Shown here: piece after piece, positions 21,964 through 33,551 of the stretch
Layout of the letters: every line of letters starts with the position of its first letter
Position numbering within the stretch: the stretch's first letter is position 1
Assembly: GCF_035222375.1 (NCBI RefSeq)
Contig: NC_085890.1
Coordinates: forward strand, 3,596,001-3,660,000
Source: Podospora pseudocomata
Lineage: Eukaryota; Ascomycota; Sordariomycetes; Sordariales; Podosporaceae
DNA: 64,000 bases
Reading direction: 5' to 3'
Notes under the pieces: generated by a model
Database searches by the model: none
Told to the model about the DNA's origin: nothing
Seen by the model: only the letters and a program-made list of their open reading frames with translations
Translations under genes and position numbers: made by a program

Positions 21964-22267
21964 TTGGTAAGGAGCTTTATGGATCAGGCATAGCTCCGTG
22001 TGTAGAATGTAGACATGTGTGGGTATACCAATTTGCTGTTTCTATGCAGCCGGAAGGAGCGTAGTTTTATGTAGAGGAAAGATCATAAACCATGCATCTA
22101 TGCAGTCGTCTCCAGACGGCGTCTAGCATCCATCGTTCTGTCGATTTTGCGTATAGTCATTGTCCATTGCAGCGTATCAAGTCATCAAGCCATATCGTAC
22201 CGCATCATACACATCAACATCATGCCAACAATATCCCCAACGCCTGCCGATGCGAGAGAGCACACAA
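21964..22267. other. convergent 3' intergenic region
   Basis: About 300 bases between the stops of two convergent genes. It holds only overlapping 3' UTR sequence as far as I can see. Confidence 0.5.
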
Positions 22268-24439
22268 TCAAGAGGCGGCAGTCAAAACGACAACCACAAA
22301 CTCTACCTCGCCGTTGCCATTCTTCAGTGGTGTCCAGTGGCTCACCACCTTCCTTGTGGCATTCTTCCCTCCTAATCCCGCCCCATTGTGTGAAAAGACC
22401 GAGCTCAGAAAGTCGGCTCCTCTGTCCAACGTGTCGCTCAGTCTGGAGGGCTGGTTGTCCCCGCCTTTGGCGACACTGATTCCCCTTGTGTAGACCTTCT
22501 TGACAGGCGACGTTGATCGCTGCGACGGAGGTGGCGAAGCTGTGCTTGTCGTTATGTCTAGGCTGACAGATTCGCCGGCTGCAATGGCCGAGCACACTGT
22601 GGACCGCACTTGCTTGTTGCTGATCGAGCTCATCGTGGCGGCGTTTGGTGTCAACACTGCGAAGATATCCCGTCCACTGACCAATTTGGCATCGTTCGGC
22701 TCATGAAGACCCAGCATCGACAGGGCAAAGTGGGAAGAGAAGGAGATTGTTAGCTGAGCAGCAACACCGCTGCTTGTCGATGAGCCACAATGATAGTTTG
22801 GCCGCGTGGGCTGCATTGTGCTGGTGCTTGCGGCGGTGCTGCTTGAGGGCAAAGATGGGATGTACTTCAACACGAAGAACCGCGAGTAAGGAGTGCTGTA
22901 CTCTTCTTGCGGGGCTTCGGCCTTCCAAGATATGGGTGGCAGGATAGCCTTCTTTGACAACCCGCAAACCCCATTCGAGGGACTGTCTGCCCGAGGAGTG
23001 CTCGGCCAAGTTGGAATCCTGGCCCGAATAGTGCTGCCCTTCCGGGAAAACCTCTTGAAAAAGCGATTGCGAAGGGCTGCCTTTTGGTAGGTGCTGGCTG
23101 AGCTCAGGGGACGTTCAGCATCAGCATTGATGGGATTCCTCCAAACCGGTTTCTCGGCTGGTCGTGGGCCTTTCCCGGACAGCTGCTGGGCTTGCTGGTG
23201 TTGCTGTTCTCCAGGGGGGCCAAAGTTCAGGATACGCAAGATATCCTTGTAGTCCGACCCCATGCTCTCAGACACATTGATTTGGGCACCGAGAAAGTAC
23301 CGAATCGTTCCTCCCTCAAACAACGGACACACAAATAACAGGTTCCAAAAGGGGGTCCCATCCTTGCGGTAGTTAATGAGGAGTTCGGACGCTTCGTGCC
23401 CAGTTGAGATAGCCTCGCTTAGACGCCGTGTGGCCTCGGGGTCGGTACATATGCCCTGGAAGAATCTGCAGTTCTTGTTCATGATCTCCTTGCGCCCATA
23501 TCCAGACATTCGCAAAAGTGCATCCGAGGCACAGATGATGGGGTTGTCGGGCTCGAGTGGGGTTGTCAAGCAAAAGGCGTCTCCTAGACCCGGGCATGTC
23601 GACAGAAAGCCCCCAGCCGAAGACTGGCTAGTAGACAGCGAAGTCCTCATACATTCGGATAGTTGGTACTTGACAAACTCCGGGTAGAGTGTCTCGGCCA
23701 ATCGTTCCTCCACTGCAGCCTTCGCCTCTCTGTAAAGCCGTTCCAGCGACGGCAATGCTGTTCGCGCGCAGTGTTTGGTGTTGTTTTTCAACCTGTTGGC
23801 TATGTCCTGTGGTAGCTCAATGGGTGTGGATGCCACCACACCAGTGAAATCTGTCGTGATCTGACTGATCAGAGTAGTCATGTTCCCAAACGCCCGGAAG
23901 TACTCATCCACTCTGATCAAAAAGTCCATGTAACTTGCTGAAGGTCCACCCTTTCTGGCAGCATATCGGCAGAGCTTGTGACCGGTTGTTGGGTTAGAGA
24001 AGGCGAGTTTGATGACGGCAGGGTCAAAGAAGTTGGGAAGCAGTTTGGCTTGGAGAATGGAGTCCTTAAGAAATATGCTAGATTTAGGTCCAATCGGTGC
24101 ATCGTCGACGCTCCCACCCTCAGTGGGACTGCCCGCTTGGGTACGACTAGAAATTGACCGTACCGAGCCATCTGAACCGTAGTCGGTGTACTGCCTGAAT
24201 GCTGCTTGATTCGTGTGCAGAGATAATCCCGAATCGCTGCGCAGTCGTGAAGGGACGTGGCTAGTCGACTGTGGCTGGGGGGGTTTGGAGGCCGGCGGTG
24301 GTGACAAAGCAGTTGCATTGGTGACACTTGATCGTGGATCGTTTGGGCAGGGCAACATCGAGCGGCCACTGCCGCGCAGGCTTTGGCCATCGCTCAGTGT
24401 CGATAGAGAGTCAAGCGTGTCCCTCTTTAATGAAAGCAT
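22268..24439 (-). CDS. RGS-LOV photoreceptor protein
   Basis: Fungal RGS-LOV proteins pair a regulator-of-G-protein-signalling domain with a blue-light flavin LOV domain; light drives membrane association. Intronless, 723 aa from the ATG at 24439. Order: disordered Ser/Pro-rich N-terminus (1-115); RGS-like helices (about 124-263, SIFLKDSILQAKLLPNFF to YPEFVKYQLSEC); LOV (about 280-402) starting FCLTTPLEPDNPIICASDAL. The flavin-adduct motif is NKNCRFFQG with Cys at residue 324; the usual first Gly of GxNCRF is Asn. FWNLLFVCPLF and RYFLGAQINVS are typical LOV strands. The C-terminal half has a possible second PAS-like region (about 565-655) in low-complexity sequence and ends EVEFVVVVLTA. The region upstream is shared with the divergent GH92 gene. 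Light sensing is inferred from the intact Cys. Confidence 0.9.
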   Translation of the reverse strand: MLSLKRDTLDSLSTLSDGQSLRGSGRSMLPCPNDPRSSVTNATALSPPPASKPPQPQSTSHVPSRLRSDSGLSLHTNQAAFRQYTDYGSDGSVRSISSRTQAGSPTEGGSVDDAPIGPKSSIFLKDSILQAKLLPNFFDPAVIKLAFSNPTTGHKLCRYAARKGGPSASYMDFLIRVDEYFRAFGNMTTLISQITTDFTGVVASTPIELPQDIANRLKNNTKHCARTALPSLERLYREAKAAVEERLAETLYPEFVKYQLSECMRTSLSTSQSSAGGFLSTCPGLGDAFCLTTPLEPDNPIICASDALLRMSGYGRKEIMNKNCRFFQGICTDPEATRRLSEAISTGHEASELLINYRKDGTPFWNLLFVCPLFEGGTIRYFLGAQINVSESMGSDYKDILRILNFGPPGEQQHQQAQQLSGKGPRPAEKPVWRNPINADAERPLSSASTYQKAALRNRFFKRFSRKGSTIRARIPTWPSTPRADSPSNGVCGLSKKAILPPISWKAEAPQEEYSTPYSRFFVLKYIPSLPSSSTAASTSTMQPTRPNYHCGSSTSSGVAAQLTISFSSHFALSMLGLHEPNDAKLVSGRDIFAVLTPNAATMSSISNKQVRSTVCSAIAAGESVSLDITTSTASPPPSQRSTSPVKKVYTRGISVAKGGDNQPSRLSDTLDRGADFLSSVFSHNGAGLGGKNATRKVVSHWTPLKNGNGEVEFVVVVLTAAS

Positions 24440-25946
24440 TGGCGCCAAAAATACCGAGAATTTCCAGGTTGACTGGAAAGCAGTCAGTAAGACTACAACT
24501 GAAAAATGAATACAGAGATCTGGTTGACAGAGGGCCGCAGGGGCAGGTTGAACTTATCAGGGGTCATCGTTCTTGGGCAGCAATGACTCGACCGTTAATC
24601 CAATGGTGCCATGCCGGTTTCCTTGCAAAGAACGAACCAGCGAACTCTGTTGGCATCTGGTTAGCCACAAGGAACGATCAAGTGGAGAAACTATCCGAAG
24701 CAGGCCGTTTCAGCAGACAGAGCTGCGGGTCATAGCAAACGATAGCGACCTTTCCCAAAGGATTAGAGGTCTTCCAGAATTCCACTTGGATCTTGTTCAG
24801 CTAGGAGAGATCGGGATCGTCTAAAGGTTTGGGTGACATGAACATCAACGTCTTTTAGAGACGTGTGAAGCTATATGCTAGACTTGGGCCTCGAAATTGA
24901 GCTAGTTTTTGCAAATGTTCTGTTGAGGAGCCATCTGAACGAAGCGCATGCCCATTGAGACCCAATCACCTATCGGAAATATCTGGGAGGTTGGGTATCC
25001 CAGTTGTTGAAGTATGCTGCGTCACATTGGCGGATACCAACAGACATTTGGTACTGAAGAGTTCAACGACACACAAACCGTGGTCTGTGTGATGGGAGAC
25101 GTTGTCAAACTGGTTGTGGGGCACGAGGACAGCAGACGATATTGCGCGGGAGCCTGCATCGGATCGGACTGGTGGGCAGATAATATGGTGGGAATAGTTG
25201 GGGCCTGTGGTATAACTGCTGCTTTTCGACGTAAATAGGCAGTGAGGCTTGAAACCAGAAGGAAGCACTTGTTTGTCTCCAGCTACGTTGTGGGAGGTGG
25301 TTTGACGATGCTATGGCTGTCGAGTATCAGATGAGGGCACGGATGGTAGTCAATATTATGTGGGTGGTCCACGGGTGATCAGCCAAAGACAAACACCCCT
25401 GCAGGTTCGGCAGATGTCTCTGTCGATGCCGTGCATATCGCGCTAGTTTAGCGCCCGAGGTGGGGCTTTAATCATGCTGGCAGTGTCACTGTTCCTGTTG
25501 ATAATTCCACCATCCTCAACATCATGGATTTCTTTCACCATGCTGATTTCAATCTCGTGCCAATCACTTCAGTGGGAACACAGAGCCCGTTTGTTTGATT
25601 CAGCGAGATGGCTTGTGATGCCCTCTTTTTTACTATCCACGAATATCAAGCTGATGAACTACAAGTTATCAGGATGAAGCATGGAAAGATGGGATTTGAA
25701 CAGCCTACAGGAGCCGGCAATAACAGGCCCGGATGAAACCTCATCGAAGCACAAATCAAGAATTGGCTATCTCTGCACCCCTCCCTTTCTAGTGCAATCG
25801 CCTCGGTAACCGTCACACATCGGCCATGGCATGTTCCATGGAATGAGACCCCTTGGGGACAGAAAAGGGGCCGTCATCCCCGCCTCGTGGCTCATTGCTT
25901 TCTGGGCCTTCGTCTACCCTTTCAGTTTGTTGGTGCTCCACTGACA
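24440..25946. promoter_or_regulatory. divergent promoter region, RGS-LOV and GH92 genes
   Basis: About 1.5 kb between divergent genes, no supported gene inside. Open frames of up to 100 codons occur on both strands but have no features. I found no clear light-response element by eye. Confidence 0.4.
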
Positions 25947-28589
25947 ATGCTTGCCCTTCTTGCTCTTTGCTGGCAAGTCCTGGTCGTCGAAGCGCTGGAG
26001 GACGCCGTTTTCGATCCCCTCGCCTACGTCGATCCACTAATTGGGGCCAGCAACGGTGGAAATGTCTTTCCAGGAGCTTCGCTGCCATATGGCATGGCAA
26101 AGGCGGTGGCTGATACCAATAGCAGCAGCAACCAAGGCGGATTCACATTGGATGGCGCGTTTGTCACTGGCTTCAGCGGCATGCACGACAGCGGAACTGG
26201 CGGGAGTCCAAGTCTGGGAAACTTCCCGCTGTTCCCCTTCACCAACTGTCCAGAAGGTGACATCAATCGATGTGTTTTCCCCAAAAAGAGCCGAGCTGCC
26301 CATGGAGGGTTCGGCAATAACACCGTGACAGCAAAGCCCGGCACCTTCGGCATCACCCTGAACAACGGCATCAGAGCCGACATGACCACAACCCATCACA
26401 CGTCACTCTTTAGATTTACCTTTCCAACGCTTGGATCAGACGGCCAGCCGGCTCAACCGCTCATCCTGCAGGACCTCACAGACTTGTCTGATTCCCGGCA
26501 GGACAACGGCAGCGTAACGGTTGACCCCGAGACAGGACGCATCACCGGGAGTGCCCGCTTCCTGCCGAGCTTCGGTGGCGGCAACTTTGTGCTGCACTTT
26601 TGCACAGACTTCAAAGGCGCCGATGTTTTGGACAGCGGGATCTTTGTCAACAGTCGAGGCAGCACAGAGGTGAAGAACTTGACCATTTCCAGGTCGATCA
26701 ATGGATATCCATTGCCTGGGGGGGCATTTGTCAGGTTCAGCTCAGGGGCAGAGCCAATCTTGGTCAGGACAGCCAACAGCTTCATCAGTGCTGAACAAGC
26801 CTGCAAACACGCTGAAACGGAGATTCCAGATTATGACTTCGAGAGGGTGTCAGAAGCTGCTATCGAGAAATGGAGAGAGAAAATGAGCATTATCAAGGTG
26901 TCGCCTGCGGGAGTGGAAGGGTCGCTGTTGACCAACTTTTACAGCGGCATCTATCGGACCATGGTCAACCCTCAGAATTACACCGGGGAAAATCCGTTGT
27001 GGGAGAGCAGTGAGCCATACTTTGATTCGTTTTATTGCATCTGGGATCTCTTCCGCTCCCAAATTCCGTTTCTTATCATCACTGATCCAGCCGCGGTGGC
27101 CGAGATGGTGCGCTCGCTCATAGACACCTACCGGCACACTGGCTGGATGCCAGACTGCCGCATGAGTCTCAACAAGGGCTACACCCAGGTTCGTAGTGCC
27201 TGGAAGATTATGTCAATGTTAAAGACCTAACCGAGGCTAGGGTGGATCAAACGCAGACAATGTCCTGGCCGATGCCTTCATCAAGGGCATAAAAGACGGC
27301 ATCGATGTACTACCCCTCCACTTCTCATTGGGTCTCACTGACTAACGCATCCACAGTGGGAAGACGGCTACGCAGCCGTAGTCAAAGACGCAGAAGTCGA
27401 GCCCTACGACTGGTGCTGCGAAGGCCGTGGCGGCCTCGACAGCTGGAAAGCTCTAGGCTACATCCCCGTCCAAGACTTTGACTACAAAGGCTTCGGCACC
27501 ATGACCCGCAGCATCTCCCGAACCCTCGAGTACGCCTACAACGACTTTTGCATCTCCCAAATCGCCCACGGGCTAGGCCGCACGGCCGACAGGGACAAGT
27601 ACCTTGCCTCCAGCAGCAACTGGAAAAACCTCTTCCGCCCTGACCAGACCTCCCTCTGGTGGAACGGCACAAACACAGGCTTCACCGGGTTTTTCCAACC
27701 GCGCTACCTCAACGGGACCTGGGCTTACCAAAACCCTCTTAATTGCTCCAACCTCGACACCTTTTCCGTCTGCTCCCTGCAAAACACCGGGAGGGAAACC
27801 TTCGAAAGCTCCATCTGGGAGTACAACTTGTATTCTTTTCGTCCCCTTTCCCCTCTTGAGGCCCCCCTTCCCTGACAGTGCAGTAGCTTCGTCCCCCACG
27901 ACCAATCAACCCTCCTGACCCTCCTCGGCGGCCCATCCCTCTTCACCTCCCGCCTAGACTACCTCCACAACACAAACATAACCTACATCGGCAACGAACC
28001 CTCCTTCCTCACCGTCTTCCAATACCACTACTCCGCCCGCCCCGCCCTCTCCGCCCTCCGATCCCACAGTTACATCCCCTCCTACTTCTCCCCCACCCCC
28101 TCCGGCCTCCCCGGCAACGACGACTCGGGCGCAATGGGCTCGTTTGTCGCGCTCTCAATGATGGGCCTCTTCCCCAACCCGGGACAAAACGTTTACCTTG
28201 TTACTCCGCCGTTTTTCGAACAAGTCAACATTACCAGCCCGGTAACGGGAAAGGTGGCAAGGGTGAGGAATGTTAATTTTGATGGGGGGTACAAGAGTGT
28301 ATACATCCAGAGCGCGACGCTCGATGGGGAGAGATACACCAAGAACTGGGTTGATCACAGTTTTTTCACCGAGGGGAAGGAGTTGGTGCTTGTGCTGGGG
28401 GATGGGGAGAGTAATTGGGGGACGGGGGTGGGGGATCTGCCGCCTAGTTTGGGGGAGTATGTTGGTTTTGCGGGGGGGAATGGGACAGCTGTGAATGATA
28501 CCAGTACCATAACGGGGTGGAAAAGGGGGTTGGAAGAGGTGGTTGGGAGGGCGTGGAGGGGTGGTTATGTTGGGGATGTAAAAGTATGA
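25947..28589 (+). CDS. secreted GH92 alpha-1,2-mannosidase
   Basis: GH92 enzymes are calcium-dependent exo-alpha-mannosidases that trim mannose from N-glycans or fungal mannans. Four exons, 25947-27188, 27241-27306, 27357-27829 and 27884-28589, give 828 aa, a normal length. Start at the first in-frame ATG, giving a short signal peptide (MLALLALCWQVLVVEA). The N-terminal beta domain begins YVDPLIGASNGGNVFPGASL; it keeps GFSGMHDSGTGGSPSLGNFP. The (alpha/alpha)6 part has NFYSGIYRTMVNPQNY, FYCIWDLFRSQ, GWMPDC, and the family hallmark GNDDSGAMGS at about 28113, the catalytic-base/calcium site. Introns are 50-54 nt; the second has CTGACTAACG. The first donor is GTTCGT, unusual. Several NxT/NxS sites fit a secreted protein. 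Confidence 0.93.
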
Positions 28590-29492
28590 GAGATGAGTGC
28601 GATGGTTTTACCAAGAATATACCATAGAAATAATGAAAAAGATGGAAGATTTTTTTTTTTTTTTTTTTTTTTTTGGTTTTGTTTAGAAAAAAAAAAGGGA
28701 CACGTTTCTCTTCGCACAAAGTCCAGCTCGGCTACGGTACCCGGTCACCCTCCCTTTAAAATAATCGTCATTGCGGATCAGCAAAACGTGGAATTGTTAG
28801 TACCTAACTTGCTTTTTTTTCTAGAAGAAACAAAACGCCTCATAGGGGTGATCATTAGGCATTTCAAGATGGTTAATAGGCCTTTGAAGATATTCGGAAG
28901 GCCTATTGATTGATACCTGTGGAAGCATGCGATATAGGTTAACCTACTTTTGTGTGCCAATTATTTTGTGGTGAGGGTGCCGGTCCAACTTCCCACCACT
29001 TCATGGCATCTTTCAGAGGCTCACGCTTGGCTACACTAGCAGTTTCCATTCTTGCTAACGATATAGCAGTCATCGCTACCCCAATATATTGCAAACGAAA
29101 AGAATAACTAAGTACAACACCACCTGAGTCATAATAAATGCAAGCCAGCAAATACCTAGTCATCAATCTATGGGGTATCAACAACATCAAACTTGTCAGG
29201 CACCGCCCTTTATCATAGGCTTTGTTTGACCCCATACCTACCTGTACACACACCAAAACATAAAGGCAAAACAGGATATAATGTAAGCCTCTGCTGTGAC
29301 CCGACACTTTGCTAAACTCGATGAAAGCTGTACAGAGCCTTCCCAGCTTCCTCGTTGCTCGAATCCTACACGACTCAGTCGTTTCTCTCCAGCCACCAAG
29401 GCAATATTAGTATGTCGTATGTCGTTCCCAAATCGGAGGGGAAACAGAAAAGTAAAATAATACAGTGATGAAACCAAAGAATTCCTCCTTCA
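28590..29492. other. convergent 3' intergenic region with T-tract
   Basis: About 900 bases with no supported gene. A long T-tract at 28650-28674 followed by an A-tract lies just downstream of the GH92 stop. It includes the second copy of the dispersed 33-base block. Confidence 0.5.
28873..28905 (+). repeat. short dispersed repeat, copy 2
   Basis: Partner of the block at 7525-7557; 28 of 33 positions agree. Begins TTAATAGGCCTTTGAAGA and ends AAGGCCTA. Confidence 0.4.
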
Positions 29493-31009
29493 TCAATAGT
29501 CGTCGTCATAAGGGGAGTGCATCATCTGACAATGGTGGCAGACGAGCTCCTCAGGGTCGTATGTATCCATGTCTGGATTCTCATACTCTTCCGGGAGGAT
29601 TATGGTGCCAGTGGTGCGGTCAAACTCAGCCCAGACTCGCTCCTCGCTATCCCTGCTCACCGGCACGCGCTTCCACAGGGTCCGTCGGTTTTGCCACGTC
29701 GTCTCCGGTTGCCCTTCTTCCGCGGGCACAGCTGGTATTTTGACCGTCCCGTGGTGCGAGTGATGGCCGTGGTGACCACCGCCCAAGGGGAGAGAAGATC
29801 CGTTGGTCTTCTTCTTGCTCTGCAGGTACTCCTCAGCCAGGACCTTCCAAGCCCGGACAGCTCTGGGCTCCCAGTCGCCGTCCGACTGTTTCCGCACCCT
29901 GTTGGATGAGACATAGGTAGAGTCCGACTTGAGAAATAATCCGTCGTCTCTGACCATCCTGACAAGATGACTTGCCATATCTGAACCCCATTGACACTCG
30001 GGGATGCCAGTTAGCTGGAGCTCCTTCAGGCTCATGGAGAGGTCGTGGCCTGTCAAGGCGTGCATCTCAACTGGAGAGGGCGCGGTGAGGAAGTCGGAAG
30101 GAAAGTTGACCAAATCGATCCTCAGCGACTCGAGTGCGGGGAGCAGACGAGGGCGCGGCTGGGTGGTGTCATGATCAGGATCGAAGGGTGGTCGCAGAAC
30201 GGTAAGGAAGTCGACAACCTGAAGCCATGTGTAGCTGCGGAATCCTCGTCGGGCAAGGGTATTGTCATAAACACGAGGGATTACTCGAAGTCGGAGGGGA
30301 TTCCGTGTCGGGTTTGACGTCGGGTAGGGCGCCCTATGCTCGCGTTCGAAGTCTTCGTCGTAGTACCTAGCAGTGATCCGCATCGTGATGTGCGTTATCT
30401 GCTTGCGGTGCTCGAGCCCAAGGTTTCGGAAATTCTGGAGGGCAAGGCAATCGGTAAAGACAAAAGTGTTGTTTCTCCACAGAAAACGCTCTCCTTCATC
30501 GTGATAGGCTCTGCACGTGGCAAGAAAGTTGATGGCGATCTGGGCCTTAGACATCTTCTTCTCTTCGGGGAGGAGAACATGGGGGTTGAGCTTGGACAGT
30601 GGGTCGATAATGGGTTGGCTGCTTGTGAGTGAGTACTCAAGAATGTACAGAATGATCTCGACCGGTAGGCTTGGCAATCGCTGGTCAGACCTCCCACTGC
30701 GGGAGGAGCGGCGCGCCGTCTTTGAGTCGGCCCAGGTGCCGCGAGAGCCTGTTGGGTCGTTGAGATCTAACGTCAGTCGACGGTCCCACGAGATGCCATT
30801 CTCCCGAAGAAGCTTCTTGAGACGCAGGTTTTCTTCAGCAAGTCGCCTGTTCTCTTGCCGCGCAGGGTTGTTGTACCACGCTTCCACCTGCTCTTCATTA
30901 TCGCGCAGCTCAAAGGGCGGCACGAACTGGGGCATTGTCAGTCAGAGTGTCAGTCAGGTTGCGGGAATTATCGTACAAAGCTTACATTTTCTGTATCAAA
31001 GATGTCCAT
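29493..31009 (-). CDS. F-box-like protein with N-terminal coiled coil
   Basis: Exon 1 (31009-30986) codes MDIFDTEN and joins, through a 59-nt phase-0 intron (GTAAGC donor, CCCCAG acceptor, two overlapping CTGACTGAC branch words), to exon 2 (30926-29493) starting FVPPFELRDNEEQ; total 485 aa. The in-frame ATG inside the intron is therefore not the likely start. Residues 25-45 (RRLAEENLRLKKLLRENG) form a short leucine-heptad helix. LPSLPVEIILYILEYSL (about 85-101) is the F-box-like helix seen in many fungal proteins that use SCF ubiquitin ligases. The rest has no repeats I recognise; a His-rich loop (GGGHHGHHSHHG) and a CHHC pair near the C-terminus (EELVCHHCQMM) could bind metal. Substrate unknown. 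Confidence 0.8.
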
Positions 31010-32753
31010 GACGACGGCGACGGTAGACTTTATTGCGGAAAGATACGGTGAAGATGCGCGAAGGAGAGGTGGTGAAGTTCGGCGATAAGTGTTCAAGAGG
31101 GAGGAGGACTGAGTGATGGTGGGATGACTGGGTGAATGAGTTATGTCCCACGTCAAATCCCCGCACACCTAGAAGAAAAGTGCAGAAGGCTCGATAAGAA
31201 CAAACTCAGCGCCGGGCCCCAATCATGGAATTGCGGTTTGGTGTGTGAGTTATATGCAAAGCTTCAGAATTTGGGATGCGCTCAGGGGCGTTCCGCGGCG
31301 GTTGGTAAAAGGCCGGGGACCTCCGGTGAGCCGTGGCCCAGATGCCACAAGCAGTCGGGACTCGAGCGGGATCTGAGGCAACAGAGTCCAGTTTGGTTTC
31401 CTGTGTTCACGTCGAGAATGGGAGGACAAAGAGCGAGTAATGGGTAACGGGTAATGAAAAAGACAGAAAGATGCCCTCTTGGGTGGATCGTTGAGTTTTG
31501 CGGCTGGTGCGAGGAATTTCGGTCGGGTGGCCCGCCACTCGCGCCGAGGGGGTAACCTAACCAACGGCCACACTTTGGCAGCTGCTTCTCACGGGTAACG
31601 GATTCGGGTGAGAGAGACGATTCACCAGAATGATTTTATCGCGATTGGCAGCGCCGAAGCATCGATGAAAAAGTGGAAGACAACAACGGTAAGCTTCGGG
31701 TGGAGAGGGACCAGTCGCAGTCGGGATCTGGGGGCGTCGCGAGCTGTAGATGTGGAGACAAGAGTGCAGCCCCACTTAAGTTTTAATCAACCGTCGGATT
31801 CCTTTTTGGGAAGCCACCTTGTGGCCACGAAGAGGGCGATGAGAGCATCGTGAAGTGAAGAACATCCAGATGGCACCATTTTTGGTAAGGTATCGTAATC
31901 CAACCTGGAATGAGTCAGGATGTGGTGAGAGATACATATAGAACATCTCATGATCCTGTGGATGATGCGGAAGAGTATTTGAGTTGAACAGTGCCGCCAA
32001 TATCGAACAGTGCAAAGACGCTCGCTGAGCCAATTTGCCTTTAGACTGGCAATTCACACAGAAATAGGGTCAGTCCGGAGCTGTATATCATAGCATGTGA
32101 GAATGGCTATCTTCGGTGTCGCCGGTGTTTTCATCTACGCGTCACTGGCGTTTGATGCTTGAATCGGAACGCCGTCGTGTACCCATAAGATCACGGGATC
32201 CCACGATGGCTCCCAAGCTGTAGGTGTCTGCAACTGACATTTCATTCCATGCCCAATTCCGATCGATTATCATAATACCCCGAACAACTAATTGCACGAC
32301 AAACAGCAATTCGGGAGAGCTACCATATATACAACCCACCTACCAGGCCTGAGCTGCAAGGAGCCACGGGAGCTAAGCTGCCCCTCACCGCACAGAGCTG
32401 CTTTGAGACTCAGACTGACGTCAACGACCCTTTGTGCTGCGGCATCCTCCGATTCCTCCGCCGATTCGAACGGCCGAGCCTTCCCCCCAAAAATCACAGA
32501 ACGGGTGTTCGATGACGCGGTGCAATTCAGGCACCCTGCGTCTCTGGCGTCCACGGGGTCCTCTTACATCATGGCTTGAGACGGGCCATATAGGAAAGGT
32601 AATCCCAGGTCAGGAGCTCTCCTTTTTACACAAAACACCACCCTAAAACCTTCAAAGTCAACACACTACCCACTTCACACCGTGACCACTCCTACTACTA
32701 CTACTACAACAACCGCACTCCTACCTACCAGATCATATTACAGCACCGCCATC
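31010..32753. promoter_or_regulatory. intergenic region, divergent promoters
   Basis: About 1.7 kb between a minus-strand gene and bli-3, no supported gene. Several open frames of 60-107 codons occur on both strands but lack coding features. The last 110 bases before bli-3 contain a CTA/CAA-rich leader. Confidence 0.4.
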
Positions 32754-33429
32754 ATGTCCTCAGGATTCTCCAACACATCGGGCGTCAAGCACCCCGACCC
32801 CTACAAGGAGGCCAACCTCGACACCCAGGTCTCCACTCAAACTAAGCTCGACGACCTCAGCAAGTTCATGGATGCCTCCAAGTTCTGCATGATGACCACG
32901 GTCAACCCCAAGACCCATCAATTGGTCTCCAGATGCATGGCCCTGGCTGGTCAAGTAGGTTGACGCTCATATAGCCCATCAATAACCGGATATTAACATT
33001 CAATTCCAGGAAAACGGCGGACTCGACCTCCTCTTCCACACCAATACCGAGTCAGGCAAGACCGACGACCTCGCCGCCGACACACACATCAACGTTGGCT
33101 TCCTCAACAACTCTGGCGAATGGGCTTCCGTCAGTGGAACCACCGAAATCATCACTGATCGGGAGCTCGTAAAGAAGCACTACAAGCCTCATCTGAAGGC
33201 CTGGGTTGGCGACTTGGGCGATGGCGTCCACGATGGCTCTGCCAATGACCCCAGAATCGGCATCATCCGCGTCAAGATGGCTACAGCTCATTATGCCATC
33301 TCGCACAAGAACATTGCCGGCAGATTGACCGAGGTGGCCAAGGGTGTGGTGACTGGCGATACGGCCGTGGTGAACAAGCTGCGCGAGATTAGCGAAGAGG
33401 AGGTTTCCAAGCTCAGACTGACTCACTAG
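32754..33429 (+). CDS. bli-3: bli-3-type FMN-binding split-barrel protein
   Basis: Exons 32754-32954 and 33010-33429 give 206 aa; the intron has an ATTAAC branch word and ends TTCCAG. The protein opens MSSGFSNTSGVKHPDPYKEA, then KFCMMTTVNPKTHQLVSRCM, and after the intron LDLLFHTNTESGKTDDL and GEWASVSGTTEI, LKAWVGDLGDGVHDG, DPRIGIIRVK. This matches the Neurospora blue-light-inducible bli-3 protein and the pyridoxamine-phosphate-oxidase-like (general stress protein 26) family. It is expected to bind FMN; the reaction is not established. The open frame extends upstream of the ATG without another ATG. It converges with DPH5 (122 bp between stops). Confidence 0.9.
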
Positions 33430-33551
33430 AAGGGTTCCGGGGGCGGAAAGAACCATTTCAAAATCTCAAGACATTAAACAGGCGTCATACGGGGAGCTAG
33501 CAAAGCTTGAGCATAGCCAAAATTGATTTTGTTTCTTCTTTTGAAGCATTC

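Noticed and set aside
25686-25700. GGGATTTGAAC, which resembles a tRNA T-arm on the minus strand
   Set aside because: No matching acceptor stem, D-arm or anticodon arm could be folded around it.
28650-28695. Poly-T followed by poly-A, considered as a retroposon tail
   Set aside because: No target-site duplication or element body next to it; it is a simple tract after the GH92 stop.
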